DNA of 64,000 bases from contig CAJUNH010000001.1 of NCBI GenBank assembly GCA_910587795.1, positions 186,001 to 250,000 on the forward strand, read 5' to 3'. The stretch comes from an uncultured Christensenellaceae bacterium (lineage in GTDB: Bacteria > Bacillota > Clostridia > Christensenellales > CAG-314). A program made the position numbers and the translations under genes. A model generated the notes under the pieces. That model saw only the letters and a program-made list of their open reading frames with translations, was not told the origin of the DNA and did no database searches. Positions 34,920-44,796 of this stretch are shown in pieces; the first letter of the stretch is position 1, and every line of letters starts with the position of its first letter.

Positions 34920-36293
34920 TTAGAATTCGTTGCTATCATTTCCTTTAAACATTTCTCCAAGCAGCAGCACATTCTTCCCAAATTCAAAAGTTTCAGTTGT
35001 TGGGGCTGTGTAATCTTTTCCAACAGTGGCACTTTCTGCAAGAATTGATTGTCCTATAGGGTCGGTGCGGTCACCGTCACTACGAGCATATGTTATAGTT
35101 TTTGTTATCCCTTTGTTGTTTATAGTGTAAAGTGTGATTGTAGCAGTTCCTCCAATTGAAATTGCAGGACCAGAAGACTTTGTTAAACTAATAAACTGAG
35201 GATTTGTTGCTGCAATTTCAGGATTTAATTTTGCAAGGACTTCGTTTGCTCTTGGTTCTGTTGTATTAACATGGAAATAAATTTTTCTATCTCCCGCATA
35301 CTTATCAGCAGCAGCGATTTCAGAGGTGAGGAGGTTTTTGTAATTAAGTTCGCAGTTCATAGGAAATTCCCTCATTTCATAGTATTCACCATTGATAGTG
35401 GTGTAGTTAAATAATAAGCGGGCTACTCCTTGGTTAGACGCGTTTACATCAAACTCCATTGCAACAATTTCATATTCTGTTGTAGGTAAACTTTTTTGTA
35501 TGTTTGCTGCAAGTGCGGTTGTCACTTTTGTCACAATAGTATTTATTTGCTCTTCAGTCAAATCTGCAGGTGTGAGTTTGTCATAATCTATTGCTGGTGG
35601 GATAGGGGTTTGTTGGGTGTATTCTTCAATCAGTTTATTTATTTCTGCGGTTGCATTTTCAAGCGCTGTGCGGCCTTTGTTAAGTTCTTCTGTTGTGGAC
35701 TTATCATCTAGGCTTTTTGCAAGCACAAGGTCTGCAGGAAGGGCTGGTTTTTCTTCATTTTCAAGTGCCTCATACTCTGCCACTGCCGCTTGATAAGTAT
35801 TCCAAGCAGAAAGATAGTTTTGGTATGCTGCTTTTTGTGCTGAGTCATCTTGATTATTGTTGTAAATTTCACACAAATTAAGTATATTCACAGTTGCTGT
35901 TTCCAGTTTTTGTGTTTCACTTTTCAAATTATCTGTGGTTGCCTTGTCGTCTAAAGTTTTGGTAAGTACAAGGTTTGCAGGAAGGGTAGGCTTATCTGCG
36001 TTTTCTATTTTGTTGTATTCGGTTACAGCATTTTCATATTCTCCCCACGCTGAAAGATAGTTTTTGTAAGCTTTTTGTTGCTGTTCATCTACTACTACTG
36101 TTGGTGTACAAGCAGAAAGCGTGCATACTATTGCAGTTGGCAATGTAATTGCAAGTACGGCAGTGGAAACGCCTTTATACCATCTTTTTCAAAGAGTTTT
36201 CTCTAAAAAACTTGGCTTTTTACGCAGGCTTGCATCCCTTATTTCAGGGTAGTTTTCAAGCATGTTTTTTTCTTCATTGTAGAATTTCTTCAT
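34920..36293 (-). pseudogene. Repeat-containing lipoprotein gene with a premature TGA
   Basis: An ATG at 36293 opens a frame (MKKFYNEEKNMLENYPEIRD) that reaches TGA at codon 35 (36189-36191) and then continues in the same frame to 34920. Past the stop come a signal-like helix (GVSTAVLAITLPTAIVCTL) and a lipobox LSAC. Two tandem repeats of about 78 aa follow, sharing YLSAW, LPA.LVL.K.LDDK.TT and coiled-coil-like helices. A C-terminal beta-rich region has no family I recognise. The only downstream start is a TTG inside the signal with no ribosome-binding site. Unless TGA is read through, the secreted protein is not made. Confidence 0.65.
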
Positions 36294-36295
36294 AA

Positions 36296-37189
36296 TCAAA
36301 TTATTCCTTCAACATAACTTTCCGCGTCAAACTCCATCAAATCGTCTATACCTTCTCCAACGCCGACAAAGTATACGGGAATATCCATATCGTGTTTTAT
36401 AGCCAACACCACACCGCCTTTTGCAGTGCCGTCCAGCTTCGTAAGCACGATACCGTCTATATCTATCGCTTCGTTAAAAATTTCTACTTGAGCTATTGCG
36501 TTTTGTCCCGTCGTTGCATCTAATACAATTAGGTTTTGACGGTTAGCTTCGGGAAACTCCCTGTCGACAACGCGATTAATTTTTGCAAGCTCGTCCATCA
36601 AATTCTTTTTGTTATGGAGTCTTCCCGCCGTATCTACAAGCACAATATCAGTACCGCGGCTCTTTGCCGATTGTACCGCATCAAATACAACTGCCGCAGG
36701 GTCGCTACCTTCTTCATGTTTGATTATGCGTACTTTGGCGCGATTAGCCCAAACTTCAAGCTGTTCGCTTGCGGCAGCGCGAAAAGTATCCGCCGCGGCA
36801 ATAACTACCGACTTACCCTTTTTAACAAATATGTTTGCAAGTTTACCTATGGTAGTCGTCTTTCCTACGCCGTTCACTCCCGCAACCATAATAACGCACG
36901 GCGTGCTTACCTCCATTTTGTCATCGCCCAAAATATCGCACATAACCTCTTTAAGATATTCGTTAGCCCGCGTTGCATCGGACACACGTTCTTTGCGCAT
37001 TTTTTCTCGCAATTCGTCGATTATGTCTGTCGTAGTATTCTCGCCGATGTCACTTCCAAGAAGAATATACTCTAATTCCTCGTAAAAGTCCTCATCAAAA
37101 ATTCCGCGTTTAAACAATTCGTTAAGCTTAAACCCTATTTGCTGTTTGGTTTTGCGGAGTCCGTCAATTATTTTTTGAAAAAAACCCAT
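36296..37189 (-). CDS. ftsY: Signal recognition particle receptor FtsY
   Basis: Membrane GTPase docking Ffh-ribosome complexes. Start placed at 37189 (297 aa, MGFFQKIIDGLRKTK) because AAAGAGGATAG precedes it. It lacks the long acidic A domain, which is usual in clostridia. Motifs: GVNGVGKTTTIGKLA, AADTFRAAASEQL, VDTAGRLHNKKNLM, TKLDGTAKGG and the C-terminal YFVGVGEGIDDL. It ends 3 nt before the interrupted lipoprotein gene begins. Confidence 0.96.
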   Translation of the reverse strand: MGFFQKIIDGLRKTKQQIGFKLNELFKRGIFDEDFYEELEYILLGSDIGENTTTDIIDELREKMRKERVSDATRANEYLKEVMCDILGDDKMEVSTPCVIMVAGVNGVGKTTTIGKLANIFVKKGKSVVIAAADTFRAAASEQLEVWANRAKVRIIKHEEGSDPAAVVFDAVQSAKSRGTDIVLVDTAGRLHNKKNLMDELAKINRVVDREFPEANRQNLIVLDATTGQNAIAQVEIFNEAIDIDGIVLTKLDGTAKGGVVLAIKHDMDIPVYFVGVGEGIDDLMEFDAESYVEGII

Positions 37190-37291
37190 TGCTATCCTCT
37201 TTATTTTTATTAAAAAATTAACATTTATAATCAATGCCACTAAATCTCGCAGTCAAGCAAAACTCAATATAAATTATGCAGAAAATAAACG

Positions 37292-37319
37292 TTTATAATC
37301 TTCGCATATTTAGACTCAA
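37292..37319 (-). promoter_or_regulatory. Possible promoter of ftsY
   Basis: TTGAGT, 16 nt, TATAAA on the minus strand within the 156-nt gap after smc. The gap is unusual for the otherwise compact rnc-smc-ftsY cluster, so an own promoter is plausible, but the match is moderate. Confidence 0.4.
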
Positions 37320-37345
37320 CAAACAACGGAACAAATACGTTATTG

Positions 37346-40300
37346 CTACATTGCCTGCTTTATTGCATCGGTAAGCTTAACGGACACGATTTTGGAAACG
37401 CCCTTTTCTTCCATCGTTACGCCGTAAAGCACGTCGGCATTTTCCATTGTTGGCTTTTTGTGTGTGATAACCACAAATTGAGTCGATGCGGAAAATTTAC
37501 GCAGATATTTAGCAATACGTTCGGCATTTGCATCGTCCAATGCCGCTTCAATTTCGTCTAATACGCAGAAAGGCATCGGGTTAAATTTAAGAATAGAAAA
37601 CAAAATTGCAGCCGCAGTCATTGTGCGCTCGCCGCCGGACAAAAGCGAAATGTTTTGCAATTTTTTTCCCGGAGGTTGTGCCTCGATCTCCACACCCTGA
37701 TTTAAAGACTCCTTATTGGGATCGTTTTCCACGTACAATCTTGCATTACCGCCGTTAAATAATTCGCGGAAGATAAGTTTAAAATTATCGTTAATTTGCG
37801 ACATTCCTTGTTCAAAGCGGCTTTCGATATCTTCTGTTAAGCCTTTCAGTGCGCTTTTAAGATCCGTTTCCGCCTTTTTAAGGTCGTCGATTTGCGCCAT
37901 TAAATCGTCGTAGCGCACCTGCACCTCGTCAAGCTCCGTTATTGCATTAACGTTTACGTTACCGAGTTTTTGCAACGCTTGTTTACACTCGCTTATACGT
38001 TGCTTCCCCTGCTCTTTATCATAATTATCCTCTTTGTACTGCATCGCCGCAGAATAAGTAATTCCGTACTCCTCTTGCACTCGCTGCTGCAATTCCAATA
38101 AGTCGTCGTCAATTTTACTGAGAATAAATTCTTCCTTATCAATCATGCCGACTAAAGACTGGACTTCGTTAGACAAACGCAAACGTTCGTCTGTTAAACG
38201 CTGAAATTCTGCGTCCAACTGCGCTTTTAAACTGTCGCTGGACTTAATTTGTTCGGATAGCTGACGCATTTCCTCTTGCAAAGCATTATCTACTATAGAT
38301 TCGTTCATAGATTGATACATACCGTCGATAGCTTTACGAACCTGCTCGATATAATTTAACGTAGAAGATATACCGTCGCGCAACGACACCATTTGCGCGG
38401 AGTTATTTTTAATATCCTTTTCGGCAGACTCTATGTTTGCAGTTATAACTGCCAAGCGGTAACGCTTGTCCGAAAGCGTAAGGGAGATAGCGTCCTTTGC
38501 TGCAATCTCCGCCTGCAACGTTTCCCTCGCGTGGTCAGCCTTATTGCGCATTTGCTTTTCGGTAGACGCAAGAGTTTGCAGCTCTACCGTCAACTGTTTT
38601 ACAATTTCGTCAATAGTCTGCATGCGATTGTTGATTTGATTCTTTTCGGCAGACAACCCTAAAATATTACGCTTGTCGCTGTTACTCAAAGTATTAGACG
38701 TTTCGATTTTTTCCTTTGCCGTCGCAATTTCTACATTCAACGCGTTTATTGCATCATGCAGCTTAGATTGCGTAGATTTGGCTTCGGCTAAAATTTTGTC
38801 CAAATACTCCTTTTCCTCTTCCGCTTTTTTCAGTTCGGCAGTTAGCTGCTGCAATTTTTCGGTGCGCTCGGCAATTTGCGTTTCATACGACAGCAAGTTG
38901 CCCGTAGATTGCTTGCGTGCACTGCCGCCTTCTAACGAACCGTCGTTAGAAATTCGTTCGCCCGTCAAAGTAACCATTCGGTGAGCATACCGATATTTAC
39001 GACTGATAGATACGGCATTGTCAAAATTATCTACAACCACAATTCCGCCTAAAAGCGATTCAAACACGCTGGAATAGTGTTTATCAAACGTTATCAAATC
39101 GCTGGCAACGCCCAAAACGCCGTTTTCGCTAAGCACATCGGCGCGATCTATGCCGTGAGGTTTCATTGAACTTACGGGAAGAAAAGTTGCTTTGCCGTAA
39201 TCGTTAAGCTTTAAATAGTTTATAAGATATTTTACGTCTTCTTCGTTTTCCGTTACAATATTCTGCAGTCTGCCGCCCAATGCCGTTTCTATTGCGACTT
39301 GCAAGCGCGGTTCTACCTTAATTAAATTTGCAACGACGTCGCAAATGTGCGATGCAAGTTCGCGGTCGCGTTTCGAATCCTGCATAAGATACTGCACGCT
39401 GCTTTGATAACCTTTATAATTATCGGCAAAGTCTTTAAGCATTGCTATTCCGCCTTTCTCGCCGGAGCATGCCTGCTGCTTACGCTGCAATTCTTTGTCC
39501 AACTGAAACTGCTTAAATTCCAAATCCTTTACTTGCTGCTTTACCTCGGCAAATTTAGCCGCCGTTATATCTTTTTGTTTACGTAAATTATCGTATTTAA
39601 CTATCAAATCGCCTTCTTCGCCGGACGAAGCCTGCAACTTAGCGGACAGTTCCGTTTCTTTTAACGTTATTTGTTCCAAACGCTGATTTAAGGTTTGCTT
39701 TTCCGTTTTGCAAGCTACGATTTTAGTATTACAATCAGATGTACGAGATAAAGACTCCTCTAATTTTTTACGAAAAGCTTCGCTGTTAGAATTTAACTCT
39801 TCTACCTTAGCGCCGATATCGGCATATTGTCCGTTTATGGACATAATCTCGTTTTCCAAAGCTTCCTTTTCCACCGTACGGCGTTCAACGGCGGCTGTAA
39901 GCTGTTTAGAAGCTTCGTCCAAATTCTCAATCTCTTTATTTGTAGACTCTATTTGATTTTCTTTATCCTCTATATCGCGCAAGCAGTTATTTATACGTTC
40001 CTGGATAAGATTTTTTGCGCCTTCCTTTTTTTCAGCCTCAATTGCCATACTAAGCTGTTTATCGCGCAACGCCGCAATTTCGCCGTCCATACCGTTACGG
40101 CGGTGAAACATTTCGTCGTACTTTTCGTTAATTTCAACGTATTGAGATTCCCGCAATTCACGTTGTTCAATCAAACCCGCAAGACGCTTTTTTCCGTTTT
40201 CCTTATCCTGACTGGCATTATCGTAACCGTAAATATAAGCGTTTATTTCGCACAATTTGAGTTCGTCGTAGATTGCAAGGTATTTTTTTGCATTGGCAGA

Positions 40301-40927
40301 CTGACGTTTAAGTTCTGGCAATCTGCGCTTTAATTCTTCCGCCAAAACAAAGATATGCTCCATATTTCCGCGTGTTTTTTCCAGCTTACGCTCCGTATCA
40401 ACCTTTTTTATACGAAAAGTAGATATACCTAAAGCTTCTTCAAAAATTGCGCGTCTATCTTCCGGACGAGCGTTTAAAACGGCGTCCATACGTCCCTGCC
40501 CTACGATAGAATATCCTTCCTTACCCAAACCTACGCCGCGAAGCAATTCCAAAATATCTCTTAACCGCACCGTATTACGGTTAAGCAAATACTCGCTTTC
40601 ATTGTTACGGTACAATTTACGGCTTATTATAATTTCGTCCATAGCGATAGGAAAAATACGCGTCGTGTTATCAAAATACAGCGACACTTCGCAATAACTC
40701 ATAGATTTACGCGAATCTGTTCCGTTAAAAATAAGGTCTTGCATCAACTTACCGCGCAAGTTTTTAGTACTCTGTTCGCCCAACACCCAACGTATGGAAT
40801 CGGATATATTACTCTTTCCGCAGCCGTTGGGACCTACTATTCCGGTAATCGGTTGATCGAATTTAAGTTCAACTTTATCGGCAAAGCTTTTAAAGCCGTA
40901 CATTTCAATTTTTTTAAGATAAAGCAC
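37346..40927 (-). CDS. smc: Chromosome segregation protein SMC
   Basis: The 1,193-aa protein has the ATPase head split by two long coiled coils and a hinge. Seen are the N-terminal YLKKIEMYGFKSFADK, Walker A GPNGCGKSN, a hinge near LASHICDVVANLIKVEPRLQ and NGVLGVASDLI, the signature LLSGGERTM and Walker B FCVLDEIEAALDDAN. I choose the GTG at 40927 because GGAG lies 8 nt before it and it matches the family N-terminus; a TTG 21 nt upstream lacks a site. It overlaps rnc by 14 nt. Confidence 0.96.
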   Translation of the reverse strand: MLYLKKIEMYGFKSFADKVELKFDQPITGIVGPNGCGKSNISDSIRWVLGEQSTKNLRGKLMQDLIFNGTDSRKSMSYCEVSLYFDNTTRIFPIAMDEIIISRKLYRNNESEYLLNRNTVRLRDILELLRGVGLGKEGYSIVGQGRMDAVLNARPEDRRAIFEEALGISTFRIKKVDTERKLEKTRGNMEHIFVLAEELKRRLPELKRQSANAKKYLAIYDELKLCEINAYIYGYDNASQDKENGKKRLAGLIEQRELRESQYVEINEKYDEMFHRRNGMDGEIAALRDKQLSMAIEAEKKEGAKNLIQERINNCLRDIEDKENQIESTNKEIENLDEASKQLTAAVERRTVEKEALENEIMSINGQYADIGAKVEELNSNSEAFRKKLEESLSRTSDCNTKIVACKTEKQTLNQRLEQITLKETELSAKLQASSGEEGDLIVKYDNLRKQKDITAAKFAEVKQQVKDLEFKQFQLDKELQRKQQACSGEKGGIAMLKDFADNYKGYQSSVQYLMQDSKRDRELASHICDVVANLIKVEPRLQVAIETALGGRLQNIVTENEEDVKYLINYLKLNDYGKATFLPVSSMKPHGIDRADVLSENGVLGVASDLITFDKHYSSVFESLLGGIVVVDNFDNAVSISRKYRYAHRMVTLTGERISNDGSLEGGSARKQSTGNLLSYETQIAERTEKLQQLTAELKKAEEEKEYLDKILAEAKSTQSKLHDAINALNVEIATAKEKIETSNTLSNSDKRNILGLSAEKNQINNRMQTIDEIVKQLTVELQTLASTEKQMRNKADHARETLQAEIAAKDAISLTLSDKRYRLAVITANIESAEKDIKNNSAQMVSLRDGISSTLNYIEQVRKAIDGMYQSMNESIVDNALQEEMRQLSEQIKSSDSLKAQLDAEFQRLTDERLRLSNEVQSLVGMIDKEEFILSKIDDDLLELQQRVQEEYGITYSAAMQYKEDNYDKEQGKQRISECKQALQKLGNVNVNAITELDEVQVRYDDLMAQIDDLKKAETDLKSALKGLTEDIESRFEQGMSQINDNFKLIFRELFNGGNARLYVENDPNKESLNQGVEIEAQPPGKKLQNISLLSGGERTMTAAAILFSILKFNPMPFCVLDEIEAALDDANAERIAKYLRKFSASTQFVVITHKKPTMENADVLYGVTMEEKGVSKIVSVKLTDAIKQAM

Positions 40928-41609
40928 CGTTAATTCTCCATTTAGCAACTAAATTTTTTGCGGCATCCTGCTCGGCGTTTTTTTTACTCGATCCCATGCC
41001 GACGCATTCCAAAATACCGTTTACATATACACCGCATTTATAAGTAGGATTATTGTCCGCGCCAACTCTGTCCAGCGTTTGATATTGAGGAGCGGACATA
41101 TTCCGTTTTTGACAGTATTCCTGCAGCATAGTTTTAGCGTCTTTATGCGCAAAGTGATCCGTATGCGCTAACAAGCCGCTTAACGTAAGCAATATAAAAT
41201 CCCTTGTCGGTTTTAAACCGCCGTCCAAGTATATTGCCGCAACTATTGCTTCATACAAGTTAGATTCAATCTTTTTGGAATTATGCTTAACGCTTGCAAA
41301 TCCATACCCTACCATTAAATATTTTAAGATATCCAAACTATCCACAATCGGCCTTAGTCCGTCCGCAGATACTATGTTAGAACGCATTGTAGAAAGCATT
41401 CCAACCTCTAACTCGGCATAGTTTGCATACAAATACTCGCTTATCACCATATCTAGAATTGCATCGCCGAAAAATTCCAATCGCTCGTTATCTTTTACTT
41501 TTTGCTCCCGTGAATACGAAGAATGAGTAAAAGCGTTTTTCAGCAGCTGCTTATTTTTAAACGTATATTGCAATTTCTTTTCGATTTGCGCAATTAATTC
41601 CGCAGTCAT
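40914..41609 (-). CDS. rnc: Ribonuclease III
   Basis: Double-strand RNA nuclease for rRNA and mRNA processing. Start at 41609 (231 aa, MTAELIAQIEKKLQ) has GAGG upstream. The catalytic signature NERLEFFGDAILDMVISEYLY and ESNLYEAIVAAIYLDGG with the second Glu are present. A C-terminal dsRBD (DAKTMLQEYCQK, MGSSKKNAEQDAAKNLV) follows. It leads the rnc-smc pair. Confidence 0.96.
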   Translation of the reverse strand: MTAELIAQIEKKLQYTFKNKQLLKNAFTHSSYSREQKVKDNERLEFFGDAILDMVISEYLYANYAELEVGMLSTMRSNIVSADGLRPIVDSLDILKYLMVGYGFASVKHNSKKIESNLYEAIVAAIYLDGGLKPTRDFILLTLSGLLAHTDHFAHKDAKTMLQEYCQKRNMSAPQYQTLDRVGADNNPTYKCGVYVNGILECVGMGSSKKNAEQDAAKNLVAKWRINGALS

Positions 41610-41641
41610 AAAACCTCGTATCACTTCAAAACGATTATTTA

Positions 41642-41670
41642 ATTATACTATATTTACATTAAATACGCAA
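41642..41670 (-). promoter_or_regulatory. Promoter of rnc-smc
   Basis: TTGCGT, 17 nt, TATAAT on the minus strand, with a leader of about 25 nt before the rnc start. Confidence 0.75.
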
Positions 41671-41741
41671 GAAATTTAAGTTGAAAAGGTGTATGTTTCA
41701 CAAAATATAACATTTACAAACAGTTGTTTCACACGCAAAAA

Positions 41742-41763
41742 ACCATCGACCTCTGCCGATGGT
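41742..41763 (-). terminator. Terminator after rpmF
   Basis: Stem ACCATCGG / TCGATGGT-type hairpin with a short loop followed on the minus strand by TTTTTTGC, 32 nt past the rpmF stop. Confidence 0.85.
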
Positions 41764-41795
41764 AAATTGACGATATTTTTATTTCCGCAATATTA

Positions 41796-41984
41796 CTACT
41801 TGTTGTCTGCGGACACTTCCACTACTTGCTTGCCGTCATAATGACCGCAGTTATCGCAAACTTTATGAGCAACCTTAAATTCGTGGCATTGCGGACATTC
41901 TACCAAAGTAGCGGCACTAGCCGTCCAGTTAGCGGCTCTGGTATGCTTTCTTTGTTTAGATGTTTTTCTCTTGGGTACTGCCAT
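41796..41984 (-). CDS. rpmF: 50S ribosomal protein L32
   Basis: A 62-aa protein starting AVPKRKTSKQRKHTRAANW after the Met, with a complete four-cysteine zinc site (CPQCHEF and CDNCGHY). Zinc-containing L32 is the C+ form. GGAGGTGC precedes the ATG. It pairs with the DUF177 gene 15 nt upstream, as in most bacteria. Confidence 0.97.
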   Translation of the reverse strand: MAVPKRKTSKQRKHTRAANWTASAATLVECPQCHEFKVAHKVCDNCGHYDGKQVVEVSADNK

Positions 41985-41999
41985 TGTAATGCACCTCCG

Positions 42000-42497
42000 T
42001 TAGAATTTTAAATTTTTAAGTGCCGAAAACGGATTTTCGCGTGTAGTATCGCAATTACACTGCACCTCGTTACGATTGCAACCGCACTTAGGACATAGCC
42101 CCTTACAATCATCATTGCAAAGCAACGACGTCGGCAAAGACAATATAATTTCGTCTGTCACCGCGGAAGTTACGTCCAAAAGACTATTAGAATAAGTGTA
42201 ACAGTCATCGTCTTCGGCATCGTCTTTATAAAAGATTTGATCAAACGGCAATTCTATCGCAATATTTAAACGTTTTAAACACCTATCGCAATAGCCTATG
42301 ATAAAACATACGATTACCCCTTTTACAATAACGTCAGGATTATCGAATACCACATCAAAGCTTACAGACACTTTGTCCAAAACAGCGTTCGGATACGGCG
42401 TAATATCGGCAGGCAGCTTAAACTCGCCTGCAAACGGTAAAATTTTACCAGCGTTAGCAAGATTTTCCGTCAAATCAATTATAATTTGTTTAGACAC
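42000..42497 (-). CDS. DUF177 (YceD/YlbN) family protein
   Basis: A 165-aa member of the family linked to 23S rRNA accumulation and always beside rpmF. It has the central YCDRCLKRL motif and a C-terminal Cys cluster (CNDDCKGLCPKCGCN) typical of Gram-positive members, likely zinc binding. The start is GTG. The upstream promoter ends 7 nt before it and there is no Shine-Dalgarno, so its mRNA is predicted leaderless. Confidence 0.9.
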   Translation of the reverse strand: MSKQIIIDLTENLANAGKILPFAGEFKLPADITPYPNAVLDKVSVSFDVVFDNPDVIVKGVIVCFIIGYCDRCLKRLNIAIELPFDQIFYKDDAEDDDCYTYSNSLLDVTSAVTDEIILSLPTSLLCNDDCKGLCPKCGCNRNEVQCNCDTTRENPFSALKNLKF

Positions 42498-42504
42498 GCT
42501 TATT

Positions 42505-42533
42505 ATTATACAGAGTTAGATTGTTTTTGTCAA
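42505..42533 (-). promoter_or_regulatory. Promoter of DUF177-rpmF, predicted leaderless
   Basis: A consensus TTGACA, 17 nt, TATAAT on the minus strand. The GTG start lies 7 nt after the -10 box, so the first transcribed base should be at or next to the start codon. The -35 box is 5 nt past the ackA stop. Confidence 0.8.
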
Positions 42534-42537
42534 CGGT

Positions 42538-43740
42538 TTAACCCAACTTTGCTTCAAGCATTGTTTCGCGCGCTATAACAAGTTCCTCGTTTGTAGGTAC
42601 CACCAAAACCTTAACTTTAGAATCGGCGGCTTGAATTTCCGAAATTACGCCGCGCGGACACGAGTCGTTTTTACTGTCGTCAAGTTTTACGCCCAAATAA
42701 TCCAAATCTTTCAGCGATTTACGTCTTACCAAGTTATCGTTTTCGCCTATTCCTGCGGTAAACACTATTACGTCTACGCCGTTTAACGCTGCGGCATATG
42801 CGCCGATATATTTCTTTGTATTATAGGTAAACATATTTAATGCCAGTTCGGCACGGCTGTTACCCGCATCAGCCGCATCGGTCAAGTCTCTAAAATCGCT
42901 TGACACGCCAGAAACACCCAACACTCCGCATTTTTTATTGAGATATTTTAGCATTTGAGCCACGTCCATTCCTTCCTTTTTGGCAAGAAACTCTGCCGCA
43001 CTGTAATCGATATCGCCGCTGCGGGTGCCCATAGGAACGCCTGCAAGCGGAGTAAAGCCCATAGACGTATCAATACATTGCCCTCCTTTAATAGCGGTAA
43101 TAGATGATCCGTTACCCAAATGACATGTAATTATTTTTAAATCTTTAATGTCTTTACCCAAATATTTTGCCGCTTCCTGCGCAACAAACTTATGACTCGT
43201 TCCGTGCGCGCCGTAACGACGGATTTTGTATTTTTCGTAATGCGAATAATCTATAGCATACATATACGCATAATCGGGCATAGTAAAATGGAAACACGTA
43301 TCAAACACCAGTACCATAGGAGTATTAGGCATTTCCGCAAGGCAGGCGTTTACGCCTATAATAGCCGCAGGATTATGCAACGGAGCAAGGTCTTTTATCT
43401 CCTCCATCAATTCCATAGAGCGAGGAGTTACCAACGTAGGCTTTTTAAACGCTTCGCCAGACGCCACGACGCGATGCCCCACGCCGTCTATTTCGTCCAT
43501 AGAAGAAATTACGCCGACTTTTTTATCGGTAAGCTTGTTTAAAACAAGTCTAACGGCGGTATTATGGTTTGGCATTTCTACTTCCTGCTCGATTGTCTGC
43601 CCGTGTGCTTTATAAATAAAGTTAGAGTGTTCTATGCCTATGCGCTCACAAAGCCCCTTGGCAAGCACGCTTTCGTTTTCCATATCTATAAGTTGGTATT
43701 TTAAAGATGAACTGCCGGAATTTATAACTAAAATTTTCAT
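42538..43740 (-). CDS. ackA: Acetate kinase
   Basis: Interconverts acetyl phosphate + ADP and acetate + ATP. The 400-aa sequence has NSGSSSLKYQLIDM, VLVFDTCFHFTMPDYAYMYA, CHLGNGSSITAIKGG and FTAGIGENDNLVRR. AAGGGTGG precedes the ATG. It is 21 nt after pta, so the pair generates ATP from acetyl-CoA in fermentation. Confidence 0.97.
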   Translation of the reverse strand: MKILVINSGSSSLKYQLIDMENESVLAKGLCERIGIEHSNFIYKAHGQTIEQEVEMPNHNTAVRLVLNKLTDKKVGVISSMDEIDGVGHRVVASGEAFKKPTLVTPRSMELMEEIKDLAPLHNPAAIIGVNACLAEMPNTPMVLVFDTCFHFTMPDYAYMYAIDYSHYEKYKIRRYGAHGTSHKFVAQEAAKYLGKDIKDLKIITCHLGNGSSITAIKGGQCIDTSMGFTPLAGVPMGTRSGDIDYSAAEFLAKKEGMDVAQMLKYLNKKCGVLGVSGVSSDFRDLTDAADAGNSRAELALNMFTYNTKKYIGAYAAALNGVDVIVFTAGIGENDNLVRRKSLKDLDYLGVKLDDSKNDSCPRGVISEIQAADSKVKVLVVPTNEELVIARETMLEAKLG

Positions 43741-43761
43741 TTTATTAAACCACCCTTTATT

Positions 43762-44757
43762 TTATAATTGCGTTTGCAGCACCGTAATGGCTATAGCGCC
43801 TACAATATCCTCCGCCTTACAACCGCGCGACAAATCATTTAACGGCTTTGCGAAACCTTGACAAATGGGTCCTACCGCCATAAAACCGCCTAAGCGTTCG
43901 GCAATTTTGTAACCGATATTGCCCGCTTGCAAATCAGGGAAAATAAAGACGTTAGCGTGTCCCGCAACAGGACTGTCTTTTGCTTTCATCTCGCCCACGG
44001 ACGGAACGATAGCCGCGTCGAATTGAAGTTCTCCGTCCAGTTTAAGTTGGGGAGCCTTTTCTTTGGCAATACGCGTTGCCTCGGCAACCAACGTCACATT
44101 ATCGTGCTTAGCACTCCCCTTAGAGCTAAACGACAACATAGCCACCTTGGGATCTATCCCTGCGATAGCCTTTGCGGAATTTGCCGTAGCTATGGCGCAA
44201 TCGGCAAGTCCGTCTGCCGTATAAGCGGGGTTAAGACCGCAATCGGCAAATACAACAAGTCCGTCGGGACAGTATTGATTACCCTGAGGCGGGCATATCA
44301 TCAAATTAAAGCTGGACACAGCCGAACAGCCTGGAGCTGTTTTTATAATTTGAAGTCCGGGTCTCAATGTATTTGCAGTAGAATGACAAGCGCCGGAAAC
44401 CAAACCGTCAACGTCACCCATTTTTAACATCATCGCGCCGAAATACGTACCGTCTTTCAAAAGCTCTGCGGCTTGCTCGGCAGTCATACCCTTAGAAGCA
44501 CGCAGTTCGCAAAGCTTTGCATTGTATTGGGGTAATTTATCGCTGTTAATAGGATCGACAATCTGTACTCCCGTCAAATCAACATCAGGATTAGCCCTTT
44601 TTATATCGTTTGGATTACCCAAAAGCACAATTTTAGCAATACCTTCGCGCGTTGCCATTGCAGCAGCGTTAACCACGCGACTATCTTCGCCTTCGCACAA
44701 AACGATGGTTTTATCAAGCAACGCCGCTTTACGTTTGATTTGCTCTAAAACATTCAT
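43762..44757 (-). CDS. pta: Phosphate acetyltransferase
   Basis: Converts acetyl-CoA and phosphate to acetyl phosphate. The 331-aa short-type enzyme has IVLCEGEDSRVVNAA, FADCGLNPAYTADGLA, MLSFSSKGSAKHDNV and VFIFPDLQAGNIGYKI. It starts the pta-ackA operon, with AAGGAGAC upstream and a promoter plus palindrome in the leader. Confidence 0.97.
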   Translation of the reverse strand: MNVLEQIKRKAALLDKTIVLCEGEDSRVVNAAAMATREGIAKIVLLGNPNDIKRANPDVDLTGVQIVDPINSDKLPQYNAKLCELRASKGMTAEQAAELLKDGTYFGAMMLKMGDVDGLVSGACHSTANTLRPGLQIIKTAPGCSAVSSFNLMICPPQGNQYCPDGLVVFADCGLNPAYTADGLADCAIATANSAKAIAGIDPKVAMLSFSSKGSAKHDNVTLVAEATRIAKEKAPQLKLDGELQFDAAIVPSVGEMKAKDSPVAGHANVFIFPDLQAGNIGYKIAERLGGFMAVGPICQGFAKPLNDLSRGCKAEDIVGAIAITVLQTQL

Positions 44758-44796
44758 AACAGTCTCCTTAAAAACACTTTATTTATTGCAATCTAC

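Noticed and set aside
36189..36191. TGA as a sense codon (alternative genetic code)
   Set aside because: All other genes in the window read cleanly with the standard code and would not be extended sensibly by reading TGA as an amino acid, so a nonsense change in one gene is more likely.
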